From: 20CM-2-65-7 sp963830455
GTDB taxonomy: Bacteria; Gemmatimonadota; Gemmatimonadetes; Gemmatimonadales; GWC2-71-9
Length of the DNA stretch: 64,000 nucleotides
Reading direction: 5' to 3'
Assembly (NCBI GenBank): GCA_963830455.1
Contig: CAWHMT010000008.1
Location: 316,809-380,808 of the forward strand
Shown here: piece after piece, positions 10,053-19,070 of the stretch
How positions within the stretch are numbered: the stretch's first letter is position 1
Layout: each line of letters starts with the position of its first letter
The notes under the pieces: model-generated
Seen by the model: only the letters and a program-made list of their open reading frames with translations
Told to the model about the DNA's origin: nothing
Databases searched by the model: none
Program-made: the position numbers and the translations under genes

Positions 10053-11419
10053 AAGCGCAATTCAAGTTTCTCTCCGGAGCCCGCGCGGGGCAGATCGACG
10101 CCTTCCGCAAGGGTTACATCGGCCTCGGCCGCCATCCCCTGTCCGACGTCCGCTTCGACGCCGAGCGCGATCTCGATGTGTCGTCGCGCCACGCGGCGAT
10201 CGTGCGCAAGACCGAAGGATTCGTGCTTCAGGACCTCGGCAGCCGCAACGGCACCTTCGTCAACGGCAAGCGCATCACGGGCGACACCGTGCTGCGCGAC
10301 GGGGACGTCATCGGATTCGGCGCGAATGGCCCGGCGCTCGAATTCGCGGTCTTGGAGGCCGATCAGGATCTGCCGCCGACGGCGGCCGCCGAGGCGCTCG
10401 CGGAACGAGCGTCCTCCCCGCGCGAGATCTATCACGCACCCTCGCGCCCAAGCACGGGGATTCGGATCGCGGTTGAGGTTGCGCGGCAGACCGCGCATCT
10501 CCGGCGCACGACCAAGATCCTGCTCGTCTCGCTGATTGTCGTAGCCAGCGGCTTTACGTGGATCCAGATCGACGGGCGGCGACGGGCGCGCGAATCGGAA
10601 ACGATGAGTCAGCAGGTCCAGACCGAGCTCCAGGGTGTGCGCGATGCCTTGAAGGCATCGCAGGACGAGACCACCCGGTTGCGCCGCGAGCTGTCGGCGT
10701 CCGGCGGTGACGCGGCGTCGGTGGCGCGGCTGCGCAGCGAGCTCGAGACGGCGGAGCGCCGCCAGCGCGCGCTCGCGGGGGCGGCGGGCGTCGACTATCG
10801 CGCGCTGTCGCACCAAAACCAGGACGCCGTCGCGATCGTGCTGGTCGAGTACACCGACGGCGAGCGCTTCAGCGGCACGGCGTTCGCGATCGACTCGATG
10901 GGCATCATGATCACGAACAAGCACATCCTGGCTGGTGAGGACGGTACCAAGACGCCCAAGCGGCTGGGGGTGATCTTTTCGGGCAGCACGCAATTCTGGC
11001 GTGCCGAGATGATCGGCGTGTCGCCGCAAGCGGACATCGGCGTGTTGCGTGTGCTGATGAAGGGCGCCTCGCCGCGCGTGCGCGGGCTAGCACGTACGCG
11101 TGAAGGCATCGAGCGCGGCGACCCGGTCGCGATTCTGGGCTATCCGCTCGGCTTCGACCTACCGATGGAAGCACAGGGCGGCAGTCCCATCGCCGAGCCC
11201 ACGCTCACTGTGGGGACGGTCAGCAAGGCCCTGACGTCGGTGGTGCAGGTGGACGCATATGGAGCGCCCGGGTCATCGGGCAGTCCGATTTTCGATCGGG
11301 ATGGGCGCGTGATCGCCGTGCTGTACGGCGGCGAGCGAGAATCGAACGGCAAGATCATCTTTGCCGTGCCTGCCTACATCGTCGCCGACTACCTGCGGAG
11401 CCTCAACCTCCCGCGGTAA
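10049..11419 (+). CDS. FHA - membrane helix - coiled coil - trypsin-like serine protease
   Basis: 456 residues from a GTG overlapping the phosphatase stop. The cytoplasmic FHA domain at about 20-100 has GLGRHPLSDVRF, SSRHAAI and LGSRNGTFVNG. A membrane helix lies near 155-172 (LLVSLIVVASGFTWIQI). A coiled coil with heptad-like Leu/Glu/Arg runs from about 180 to 245. The C-terminal 205 residues are a trypsin-like protease with a full triad: His in TNKHIL, Asp in QADIGVL, Ser in APGSSGSP. No PDZ domain is visible, unlike DegP/HtrA. The order implies that phosphorylation sensed inside the cell could control proteolysis outside the inner membrane. That coupling is inferred. Confidence 0.9.
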   Translation: MKAQFKFLSGARAGQIDAFRKGYIGLGRHPLSDVRFDAERDLDVSSRHAAIVRKTEGFVLQDLGSRNGTFVNGKRITGDTVLRDGDVIGFGANGPALEFAVLEADQDLPPTAAAEALAERASSPREIYHAPSRPSTGIRIAVEVARQTAHLRRTTKILLVSLIVVASGFTWIQIDGRRRARESETMSQQVQTELQGVRDALKASQDETTRLRRELSASGGDAASVARLRSELETAERRQRALAGAAGVDYRALSHQNQDAVAIVLVEYTDGERFSGTAFAIDSMGIMITNKHILAGEDGTKTPKRLGVIFSGSTQFWRAEMIGVSPQADIGVLRVLMKGASPRVRGLARTREGIERGDPVAILGYPLGFDLPMEAQGGSPIAEPTLTVGTVSKALTSVVQVDAYGAPGSSGSPIFDRDGRVIAVLYGGERESNGKIIFAVPAYIVADYLRSLNLPR

Positions 11420-11465
11420 GACTCATTCGGGCTGGTGCCACAGGAACGCTCGTAGAGGATTCTCG

Positions 11466-12644
11466 ATGATCGCATTCCGTAATCTGCGCGTCGTGGCGGC
11501 TTTGCTCCTTCTCTGGCCGGCCGCGGCTCCCGCGCAGTCTCGACAGCGCGCGGCGTCTTACTATCCCGGTCCCCATCCGCAATGGGAGCACCGCGCCCCG
11601 GCCACGCTCGGCATGGATGCGCGCCTGCTCGACTCCGCAATCGCCTTCGCCAGGGCGAGCGAATCGACCGAACCCCGCGACCTCGAGCAAAACCACTACC
11701 TGACCATGGGGCGCGAGCCGCACAGTGAGCCCGTCGGCCCGTTCCAACCGCGCGGACCGGCCACCGGGATCATCGTGCGCAACGGATACATCGTTGCCGA
11801 GTGGGGGGAGCCGGCGCGGGTCGACATGACGTTCAGTGTGACCAAGAGCTTTCTCTCGAGCACCGTCGGCGTCGCGTATGACCGCGGCATGATTCACGAT
11901 CTCAGTGACAAGGTGCGCGATTACGTGCTGAGCGGCGAATTCGACTCGGAGCACAACCGGCTGATCACGTGGGATCACCTGTTACGCCAGACCAGCGATT
12001 GGGAAGGCACGTTGTGGGGCAAGCCGGACTGGGCGGATCGACCGCCGGCCAACCAGCCGTTGCAGGAGTACATCGCTCGCACCCGCAATGCGCCGGGGGC
12101 GTCGTACAAGTACAACGACGTGCGTGTCAACGTGCTCGCGTACGCCACGCTCCAGGTCTGGCGCCGCCCCCTGCCCCAGGTGCTGCGCGAGTACGTGATG
12201 GAGCCGATTGGCGCCTCCAACACGTGGCGCTGGCATGGGTACGAGAACTCCTGGGTCACGTTGGACGGCGAGCGGATGCAATCGGTGAGCGGCGGCGGCC
12301 ATTGGGGTGGCGGCATGTTCATCAGCGCGCTCGATCAGGCCCGCTTCGGGCTGCTCACCTTGCGACGCGGCAAATGGAAAGACCGGCAGCTTCTCTCGGA
12401 GAAGTGGGTGTCGCTGGCGCTGACACCAACGCCTGTAGAGCCCGGATACGGCTTCATGAACTGGTTCCTGAACACGGAGCGGCGCATGTTGCCGAGCGCG
12501 CCCGCAAACAGCTTCTGCCATCGCGGTGCGGGCGCGAATGTCGTGTGCGCGTTCCCCGATCAGGACCTGGTGATCGTCGCGCGCTGGATCCGCAATGATG
12601 CCGTGGACGGGCTCGTGCAGCGCGTCCTGGCGTCACTTCATTGA
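11466..12644 (+). CDS. Exported serine hydrolase (beta-lactamase / class C type)
   Basis: 392 residues. The chosen ATG begins a clear signal peptide (VVAALLLLWPAAAPAQ); the frame is open further upstream but without a signal. The nucleophile motif S-x-x-K is SVTK in MTFSVTKSF, the second motif is Y-x-N in YKYNDV, and a late HRGAG stands in for the K-T-G/H-x-G element. This fits the penicillin-binding-protein/beta-lactamase fold used by esterases and D-amino peptidases. The substrate cannot be told. It lies 46 bp after the FHA-protease gene on the same strand and may be read with it. Confidence 0.85.
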   Translation: MIAFRNLRVVAALLLLWPAAAPAQSRQRAASYYPGPHPQWEHRAPATLGMDARLLDSAIAFARASESTEPRDLEQNHYLTMGREPHSEPVGPFQPRGPATGIIVRNGYIVAEWGEPARVDMTFSVTKSFLSSTVGVAYDRGMIHDLSDKVRDYVLSGEFDSEHNRLITWDHLLRQTSDWEGTLWGKPDWADRPPANQPLQEYIARTRNAPGASYKYNDVRVNVLAYATLQVWRRPLPQVLREYVMEPIGASNTWRWHGYENSWVTLDGERMQSVSGGGHWGGGMFISALDQARFGLLTLRRGKWKDRQLLSEKWVSLALTPTPVEPGYGFMNWFLNTERRMLPSAPANSFCHRGAGANVVCAFPDQDLVIVARWIRNDAVDGLVQRVLASLH

Positions 12645-12671
12645 CGGGGGGGCGCTTGCGGCGACACCCGC

Positions 12672-12872
12672 CTACTCGCCTTCGGGAATGATCACCCAGA
12701 GCAGGACGTAGACGAGGATGCCGGGGAAGGCGACGGAAACGATGGAGCCGACGACGTAGAGCACGCGCGCCAGCGTGGGATCGATGCCGAAGTGCTTCGC
12801 CAGCCCTCCCACGACGCCGGCGATCATGCGGTCTGACTTTGATCGACGCAGGGGACCACTCAGGCTTGCCAT
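12672..12872 (-). CDS. PspC-domain small membrane protein
   Basis: 66 residues, almost entirely one PspC domain: RSKSDRMIAGVVGGLAKHFG followed by a hydrophobic helix pair (VLYVVGSIVSVAFPGILVYVLLWVII). PspC domains are associated with envelope stress in the phage-shock response. The gene starts 5 bp after the stop of the upstream serine hydrolase, so the two probably share a transcript. No pspA or pspB is nearby. Confidence 0.85.
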   Translation of the reverse strand: MASLSGPLRRSKSDRMIAGVVGGLAKHFGIDPTLARVLYVVGSIVSVAFPGILVYVLLWVIIPEGE

Positions 12873-12877
12873 GGTAC

Positions 12878-14291
12878 CTAACCCTCGCGAGAGATGAGGT
12901 ACTGATCGATTTTTCCATCCGGCAGCGTCATCGTTGTCAAATCCATCACCACATCGCCCGCCTGAATACGATAGGAGCGGATCACCATCCCGCCCCGCAG
13001 CGACTTCCCCGCGGAGGAGAATTCGCTCGGCGGCCCGAGCGGCGAGAGACTCGTGGCGTAGTCCGACAGCACTTCCTGACTGAAGTAGGCATTCGCTGCC
13101 GGTGTGAAGAGGGCGCGATCGATCGTGCCCGTGGTGAGACCATCGTAGACTCGTCGCGCCAGGTCGCGGGCGGCGGCGTCGCTTGTGTCGACCGTCATGA
13201 AGATGATGTTCGCAATGCGGCCTGCGATCTGACCCGACGCCCCCGCCGCCCCGGGATAAATGTTCGTGAACACCACGATCGCCGCGCTGTCGTCGGGGTA
13301 GACGTAGTTACTGGTGGTGTATCCCGACACCGCGCCACCGTGGGCAATCCTGCGCCGGCCGCCGGGCGTGCCAATGCCGACGCCGAGGCCGTAGCCGGTC
13401 GCCGCGCCGTCCCCGAGCAGGACTTCGGTCTGCTGCGCTGTGTACGAGGACGGGCGCAGCAGCGCCTGTTTGATGACGCCGATATCCCACAGGGCGAGAT
13501 CGTGCGCCGTCATCGCGAGCTGTCCCGCTCCGAACAACCATCCGGTCGCCTCTTTGGGCGCGGCCCGCAGCGGCCCCAGCGCATTCCGCAGATACGCTCC
13601 GGCATCGGTCGGCTGGAGCGGGCCGGCATCGAAGTCGGCCACCGAGGTCATCTGGAGGCGCGTGAAGACTCGTTGCCGCAGAAAATCCATGAAAGGCATG
13701 CCCGCCACACGCTCGACAATCGCCGCGGCAATGACGTAGTTGGTATTGCTGTATTGCCACTTGGTGCCGGGATCGAAATCGAGCGCCTTGCCGGCCCACC
13801 GTTGCATGATGGTCTGTGCGCGTGCCGGGCGTTGCATGTCGGGGAAGACGTAGTCCTGCGGCCAGTAGTCCTGGTACCCGGACGTCATGGACAGCAGCTG
13901 CCGCACGGTGATGTCGTTCGCGCGCGTGAGCTGCGGGAACCATTTCGCAACCGGATCAGTGAGTGACGAGCTTTCCTTCTTCTGCGAGCAGGAGCAGCGC
14001 GGTCGCGGTGAACTGTTTGCTGACCGAACCGATGGCGTAGCGCATCGACGGACTCGCCGGGGTGGCATCCCGCCCATTGCCGTACGCCCGCTCGTAGACG
14101 ATCTGCCCTCTCCGGACGACCGCGATCGACGCACTCGGCGCACCCGTTGACCTCAGCACCGCCAGCACTCCACTGTCGAGCTGCGCGCGCTCGGTAGGCG
14201 TGAGCTGTTGGGCGGGTATTGGCGGCGAGAAACCGGGGACGGCGACGACGACGAGCAGGCCGAGCCTGCGCACGAAGGCTTTCCGGAGCAT
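12878..14291 (-). CDS. Exported serine hydrolase (beta-lactamase family), frame broken once
   Basis: The N-terminal piece (14291 to 13956) has a signal peptide ending in PIPAQQ and the nucleophile motif SVSK in IGSVSKQF, then runs LLLLAEEGKL into a stop. The rest continues one base off from about 13,970 as SLTDPVAKWFPQL, the normal next segment of the family, and runs to 12878 with YSNTNY (Y-x-N type) and HGGAVSG (H-x-G type). Removing one base in the CTCGTCACTCACTG stretch restores one 470-residue protein. Whether this is a real mutation or a sequence error is unknown. PspC follows at once. Confidence 0.8.
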
Positions 14292-14349
14292 GCCGTAATC
14301 TACCCGCGGATGAGAGAACTGCAGAAACCGGCGCAGTCAGTGCGACGCG

Positions 14350-14943
14350 TCAGGTCCAGTTGACGATTTCGATGTTTCCCAAATCGTCGATGATCAGGAT
14401 CGGACTCGACCGGCTCACCGGCTCGAACTTGTCGAAAACGCTGCCCGGTACTTTGACGCCCACGCCGACCGAGTATCCGGTGGGGAATGAGGGAACCCAG
14501 GTGTTGACGTACAGCGTGTCCTGATGATCCACAAAGATCACCGCGTGCTGCCCGGTGACGCCGATGATTTGCGCCGTCGACGAGGAGCCCGTGAGGCTGT
14601 CTCCATCCTTCAACGATTGGTCCGTCGTGGCGATGAGGAACGCGACCCCAAGAACCCCGTGATTGAGCGCATTCACCGGAGGGGGCTGATCGAACTCGAT
14701 GCGAAACGTCCCGGTGAAGCGATTGATCGTGCCCTCGCCAAAGACGTAGCTATAGTCCGGGCTGCCGGCAGACACGCCCCAAACGGCGATGAGCCGCGCG
14801 TTGGCCGGAATCGGTGCCTGCGTGTTGTTCTGAATGTGACCCGTGACGACAAACCCTGTACGGGTGCCTGTACCGTCCTGGCAGCCGGCGGCCATGACCG
14901 AAACGAAAACCGTGACCATGGAAACGAGCACCCATCGACGCAT
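14350..14943 (-). CDS. Hypothetical lipoprotein
   Basis: 197 residues from the ATG at 14943. A lipoprotein signal (VTVFVSVMAAGC) puts the acylated Cys near residue 21. The mature part is beta-rich, with no motif I recognise: FVVTGHIQNNTQAPIPANAR looks like the start of an Ig-like or carboxypeptidase-regulatory-like fold. No family is assigned. The gene is divergent from the barrel gene at 15115. Confidence 0.65.
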   Translation of the reverse strand: MRRWVLVSMVTVFVSVMAAGCQDGTGTRTGFVVTGHIQNNTQAPIPANARLIAVWGVSAGSPDYSYVFGEGTINRFTGTFRIEFDQPPPVNALNHGVLGVAFLIATTDQSLKDGDSLTGSSSTAQIIGVTGQHAVIFVDHQDTLYVNTWVPSFPTGYSVGVGVKVPGSVFDKFEPVSRSSPILIIDDLGNIEIVNWT

Positions 14944-15068
14944 GGGGTCCTCAGGGGATCGGGATTCGTACAATACCCCCCCGTCCAGCGAGGAGTTGCT
15001 CTTCGCACCCCAGAAGTCATAACCCTTTCGGATGGTTGACGGAATCGCACCCCCGTGGGTACTCTAGA

Positions 15069-15109
15069 GTAGCCGGCACTGGTGGGGAGGGTAGCCGGCA
15101 CAGGTGGGG
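15069..15109. repeat. Two-copy 22-bp tandem repeat upstream of the barrel gene
   Basis: GTAGCCGGCACTGGTGGGG (15069-15087) is repeated at 15091-15109 with one change (T to A). The second copy ends 5 bp before the ATG at 15115, and its GGTGGGG may act as the ribosome-binding site, so the repeat duplicates the translation-start leader. Confidence 0.75.
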
Positions 15110-15114
15110 TCGTC

Positions 15115-15873
15115 ATGACTGGTCATCGCTTGGCAGCACTGCTCTTCACCGCAACCGCGATCACAGCGATCGCTCAGCCGTCGCACGCACAATACGCGGG
15201 CGACGGCTTTCTGTTTAAGACTCCGGGCAGCACCCTTGGAATCCGCGGCGGATTCGAGTACGCGACGGCAAACAGCGATCTGTTTACGTTCGTGACGAAT
15301 CAGCTGACCGTGGACCGCTCCGACTTCAGCTCGCCAACGTTCGGCGCCAACCTCGCCATTCGCGTGTCGGCACGGAACGACCTGGTACTCGACTTCGGCT
15401 ATTCCAAGGTCAGCCGCAGCTCCGAATTCCGTGACTGGGTCGATCAGAACGACCGGCCGATCGAGCAAACGACGTCGCTGCGGCGCATGCCGCTCACGAT
15501 GGGGTTCCGGCACTACGTCACCGCGCGCGGCCATGCGATCGGACGGTTCGCGTGGATTCCCGCGCGGCGCGCGCTGTACGTGGGCATCGGCGGCGGCATG
15601 ATGCAGTACAAGTTCCACCAGACCGGCGACTTCATCGACATGTCGACGCCGACGCTCAACGTCTTCAGCGATGAATTCGTCTCGCAGGCGTGGACACCAG
15701 TCGCCCACGGGGCCGCCGGCCTCGACATCGGGCTCGGCACCGCCACGATCCTGAACGTCGAGGCTCGCTACACCTGGGCAAAAGGACCGATGAGCGCCGA
15801 CTTCGTCGGCTTCAACCGCATCGATTTGTCCGGCTTGGCGGTGACGGCCGGCCTGTCAGTCAGACTCTATTGA
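15115..15873 (+). CDS. Outer-membrane beta-barrel protein
   Basis: 252 residues. The signal peptide ends near QPSHAQYAG. The mature part is a run of amphipathic beta strands rich in Gly and aromatic residues (GIRGGFEYATA, LVLDFGYSKVSR, ALYVGIGGGMMQYKF, LNVEARYTWAKG) and ends in VRLY with an aromatic terminal residue, as small eight-stranded barrels do. Transport or adhesion roles cannot be told apart. The next gene starts 11 bp later on the same strand. Confidence 0.75.
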   Translation: MTGHRLAALLFTATAITAIAQPSHAQYAGDGFLFKTPGSTLGIRGGFEYATANSDLFTFVTNQLTVDRSDFSSPTFGANLAIRVSARNDLVLDFGYSKVSRSSEFRDWVDQNDRPIEQTTSLRRMPLTMGFRHYVTARGHAIGRFAWIPARRALYVGIGGGMMQYKFHQTGDFIDMSTPTLNVFSDEFVSQAWTPVAHGAAGLDIGLGTATILNVEARYTWAKGPMSADFVGFNRIDLSGLAVTAGLSVRLY

Positions 15874-15884
15874 GGAACGCACCC

Positions 15885-17063
15885 ATGCGAACCCCAATCT
15901 CTAGATTGCTCGTCGCCGCCACGCTCCTGGGTCTTGGAGCGACGCCGGCGCGCGCCCAAAACACCACGGTCGATTCACGCTGGCTCGCCTACCTCGGTTG
16001 CTGGGAAGCGCTCGACACCCCATCCACCCTGTGCCTGATACCGTCCGCGGACACATCTGCCGTGGATCTCGTGACGATCAAGAACGGCGAGGTCGTGACC
16101 GCGGAACAGATCCTCGCCACCGGGGCGCGGGTCGAGACGGCCCGCGCTGACTGCGCCGGATGGCGCAGCGCCGAGTGGTCCGCCGTGAGCGACCGGCTCT
16201 ATCTGCGCTCGGAAGAGACCTGCCCGGGTTGGGGGACTCGCACCGGGACCGGCGTGATTGCATTGAGCCGTGACGGTCAGTTGCTGTACATCCAGGGCAG
16301 CACCGTCGGGTTGAGAGCCGGTGTGCGCGCGCAGCGCTATCGTGAAATCACGACCACCGTCGATTTGCCGAGCGAAGTGAGGGACGCCCTGGACGCACTC
16401 CGTCCGGATCTCACCGCGAGCATGCAGGCGCGGGCCGCCGCAACCGCGCCGCTCGCTATCGAGGATCTCGTCGAGGCGGCACGGCAACTGGATGTCGACG
16501 TGGTGGAGGCGTGGCTGGTCGAGCGAGGCGGATCGTTCACGCTCGATGCCGCGCGGCTGACCACGCTGGCCAAGGCGGGCGTGCCGTCCCGGATCACCGA
16601 TCTCATGATCGCGCTGTCGTATCCGAAAATGTTTGCGATCAACGCCACCTCACACCAGGGTGAGCGCCGCGTGATCACGGACGAGTCGTATGCCGGGGGG
16701 GGGGCTTACCCGCTCACTCCGTCGTATGGCGACTGTCTGACGGCCTATCCTCCATTCGGCTATAGCTCCTACTACTGCGACGGATTCGCGCGCCTCTATC
16801 CGTACGGGTACAGTTGGTTCCAGTATGACTATCCGGTAGCGATCGTCTACACCGGCGGCTCGAGCGGCGCCGGCGGTGGGACGACGCACGGGCGCGTCGT
16901 GAACGGGCAGGGTTATGAGGAAGGGCTGCGGCCAGACGCGGATGTGTCGTCGCGCCGGGGCGAGCCGCGCTCTGATGGAGCGTCATCGACCGGTGGCTCA
17001 AGACCGAGCTCCACATCCAGCTCGAGCTCCGGCGAGCAGCGCACAGCCAAACCTCGACCTTAG
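15885..17063 (+). CDS. Secreted protein of unknown function, low-complexity tail
   Basis: 392 residues. Start chosen at the ATG with a signal peptide (LLVAATLLGLGATPARAQ); the longer frame upstream belongs to the preceding gene. Residues about 30-150 have four Cys and resemble the opening WLAYLGCWE of export-associated proteins seen in similar genomes. The middle is helical. Residues 270-330 are rich in Tyr/Pro/Gly (YSSYYCDGFARLYPYGYSWF). The tail is Ser/Gly/Arg-rich and probably disordered. Likely co-transcribed with the barrel gene 11 bp upstream. Its stop region overlaps the convergent channel gene. Confidence 0.65.
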   Translation: MRTPISRLLVAATLLGLGATPARAQNTTVDSRWLAYLGCWEALDTPSTLCLIPSADTSAVDLVTIKNGEVVTAEQILATGARVETARADCAGWRSAEWSAVSDRLYLRSEETCPGWGTRTGTGVIALSRDGQLLYIQGSTVGLRAGVRAQRYREITTTVDLPSEVRDALDALRPDLTASMQARAAATAPLAIEDLVEAARQLDVDVVEAWLVERGGSFTLDAARLTTLAKAGVPSRITDLMIALSYPKMFAINATSHQGERRVITDESYAGGGAYPLTPSYGDCLTAYPPFGYSSYYCDGFARLYPYGYSWFQYDYPVAIVYTGGSSGAGGGTTHGRVVNGQGYEEGLRPDADVSSRRGEPRSDGASSTGGSRPSSTSSSSSGEQRTAKPRP

Positions 17064-17401
17064 TCGCCACCCTTCTTCGCGTGCACCTCGCTCAAGGCGT
17101 CGACGGCGATCGCTGCCACCAGGGCGACCAGCAGCACGCCGCAGAAGCCGATGGCGATCGCGAGTGCGCGCGTCGCGAGGGTGTGAGGGGCAAAGTCGCC
17201 GTAGCCGATCGTTAGTCCCGAGACAAACGCGAAATAGAGCGACTCCTGCACTGACCAGCCTTCGATCAACCCGATCACCAGGCCAAGCGCCGCAATCAGT
17301 ACCAACAGCGCCGACAGGACCGGCCAGACAACGCGTAGACCGGTGAATAAACCGTGGACGAAGGTGCGGCGCATTGCGCGGGGATCCACAGGGGACTTCA
17401 T
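17060..17401 (-). CDS. Small two-helix potassium channel (Ion_trans_2)
   Basis: 113 residues with two membrane helices (about 22-45 and 80-103) around a pore loop carrying the selectivity filter TIGYGD. This is the minimal KcsA-like pore. No cytoplasmic RCK/TrkA_N regulatory domain follows, so gating is not explained. It is convergent with the preceding gene and overlaps its stop by a few bases. Confidence 0.88.
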   Translation of the reverse strand: MKSPVDPRAMRRTFVHGLFTGLRVVWPVLSALLVLIAALGLVIGLIEGWSVQESLYFAFVSGLTIGYGDFAPHTLATRALAIAIGFCGVLLVALVAAIAVDALSEVHAKKGGD

Positions 17402-17416
17402 GGCTTCAGGCGCTTG

Positions 17417-17857
17417 TCAGGCGCCCGCGACGGGCCGCTCGAACGGCACGATGTTCTCCCACTCGCTCGCGTCTGAGCGAGCGACGATCGCCACCACCGG
17501 CTCGGCATCGCTCAGGTTGAACACCTCGTGAGGGATGCCTGGGGCGATGAAGATGAAATCGCCGGCCTCGTTCTCCAGCGCGTGCTCCAACCGCGGACCG
17601 TATTCATGCCGCACCCGGCCCTCCAGGATGTACAGCATGACTTCAAAGCCTACGTGAATGTGCGCGTACGCGACGCCGCCCGGAGGAATGGTGGCGACGT
17701 TCATGGAGAGGTGTTGCGCGCCAACGTTCTTGCTCGACAGACCAGACTTATACCTGATGCCATTCCATGCCCGGGAGTGACCGCCTCCCCGGATTGTCAG
17801 GATGCCGTCGTGCCCTTCCGCGGCACTCACCGTGCCGCTCGACTCGAGTGGCTTCAC
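17417..17857 (-). CDS. Cupin-domain protein
   Basis: 146 residues from a GTG that overlaps the stop of the DUF1304 gene (GTGA). Cupin metal-site motifs are visible: GVAYAHIHVGFEVMLYILEG (H-x-H with a following Glu) and PGIPHEVFN (second-motif His). A single cupin of this size fits a sugar-binding or dioxygenase-like enzyme; the substrate is unknown. Translational coupling to the membrane protein upstream suggests a shared role. Confidence 0.8.
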   Translation of the reverse strand: MKPLESSGTVSAAEGHDGILTIRGGGHSRAWNGIRYKSGLSSKNVGAQHLSMNVATIPPGGVAYAHIHVGFEVMLYILEGRVRHEYGPRLEHALENEAGDFIFIAPGIPHEVFNLSDAEPVVAIVARSDASEWENIVPFERPVAGA

Positions 17858-18237
17858 AGGACCTCCAACGCAGCGACCAACAGGAAGAGCAACGGAGCGG
17901 CTCCCTGAATGAGCGCACCGCGCCGCAGCTGCGGTGCCGACGCCACCAGGACGATCGCCGCTCCGAGCATGGACAGGCAACTCCACGTCACGAGCGTCAG
18001 CCCGTAACCGCGGTAGCCCATCAGCACCAGCGCCAGCCCGGCGAACGTGCCGATGGCCAGGAACAGATTGTAGAACCCCTGATTGAACGCGAACAGTTTG
18101 GTCGCGTCCGCTTGCTCGGGACTCTGGCGAAATCGCCCACGGACTTTCGCTGTGGTCCACCAGAGGCTTTCCATGCAGAAGATCAGGACGTGCACCACAC
18201 CCGCGAGTATCGCCGCGAGCCACATCACTGCCGCCAT
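17854..18237 (-). CDS. DUF1304 family membrane protein
   Basis: 127 residues, four predicted membrane helices. The opening ILAGVVHVLIFCMESLWW, then FAFNQGFYNLFLAIG, is typical of DUF1304. Function is unknown. The cupin gene starts inside its stop codon. Confidence 0.85.
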   Translation of the reverse strand: MAAVMWLAAILAGVVHVLIFCMESLWWTTAKVRGRFRQSPEQADATKLFAFNQGFYNLFLAIGTFAGLALVLMGYRGYGLTLVTWSCLSMLGAAIVLVASAPQLRRGALIQGAAPLLFLLVAALEVL

Positions 18238-18408
18238 CTGCCCTCCCCTGGGCCTTAGTCATCACCGCGAGACGGTGGAGTCTGCCGAGCGCAGGCGCCG
18301 CTGTCTAGCGGATGCGCCAGACGGCTCGCTTCCATTGACATCGTCCGGACTGCTCCCCGTATTGGAGTAGTTTCGCGATGATCGAGCACACCTCACTCAG
18401 GGGGCAAT

Positions 18409-18972
18409 ATGGCTCGGCGGCTCGTTTCGTTACTGGTCGCACTCGCACTCGGCACGTCGGTGGGCGCTGCGCAGGAGAAGGCCACGGAACTCACGGTTGG
18501 CGTGCTTGGCCTCTCGTACACCACCTGTAGCGGTTGTGACGGGCTTTTCATGGCCTCTACCAGCGGCGCCGGGAACGGGCTCTTCAGCGGGCTTGGGGGC
18601 GGCAGCGTTGGCCTGGGATTGTACGTATCGCCGGGCATGGCGATCGAACCCACCCTCTCGTTCTTGACGCTCAGCGGCGGCGGGGAAACCCTCACGATCT
18701 TGGGCATCGGTGCCGCGGTGCCGGTCTACTTTGCCAAAGGCTGGGGGCGCAAGGGGACATACGTCGCGCCGAGGTTCACGTATAACTCGTTCAGCGGAGG
18801 CGGCTCGTCAGCCAGCCAGGTCGTCGCTGGGGTGTCGCTTGGCACCAAGCTGCCGCTCAACGACATGGCCGCGCTGCGGCTGCAGGCCAATTTCGACTAC
18901 GGGTTCGAAGGAGATTTTGCGTCGACGACGGCGTTCGGCGCGCTCGTGGGTCTGTCAGTGTTCCTCAAGTAA
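18409..18972 (+). CDS. Small outer-membrane beta-barrel protein
   Basis: 187 residues with a signal peptide (LVALALGTSVGAAQ), then Gly-rich alternating beta strands (GVLGLSYTTC, SVGLGLYVSPGMAIEP, APRFTYNSFSGG, QANFDYGFEG) and a Leu-rich last strand. An AGGGGGC leader element lies just upstream of the ATG. Role unknown. A strong hairpin follows at 19009. Confidence 0.7.
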   Translation: MARRLVSLLVALALGTSVGAAQEKATELTVGVLGLSYTTCSGCDGLFMASTSGAGNGLFSGLGGGSVGLGLYVSPGMAIEPTLSFLTLSGGGETLTILGIGAAVPVYFAKGWGRKGTYVAPRFTYNSFSGGGSSASQVVAGVSLGTKLPLNDMAALRLQANFDYGFEGDFASTTAFGALVGLSVFLK

Positions 18973-19008
18973 TACTCGACGGGTTCTCGAACGAGTCCTC
19001 GGTCGTTC

Positions 19009-19034
19009 ACGGGCCCGGCGCAAGCCGGGCCCGT
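19009..19034. terminator. GC-rich hairpin between convergent genes
   Basis: A perfect 11-bp stem, ACGGGCCCGGC paired with GCCGGGCCCGT around a GCAA tetraloop. There is no T tract on either side, so intrinsic termination would rely on the stem alone. It lies between the barrel gene (stop 18972) and the convergent gene ending at 19071. Confidence 0.6.
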
Positions 19035-19070
19035 CCTCGTTCGCGGCCTAACGGATCGCGCTTGGTTGAT

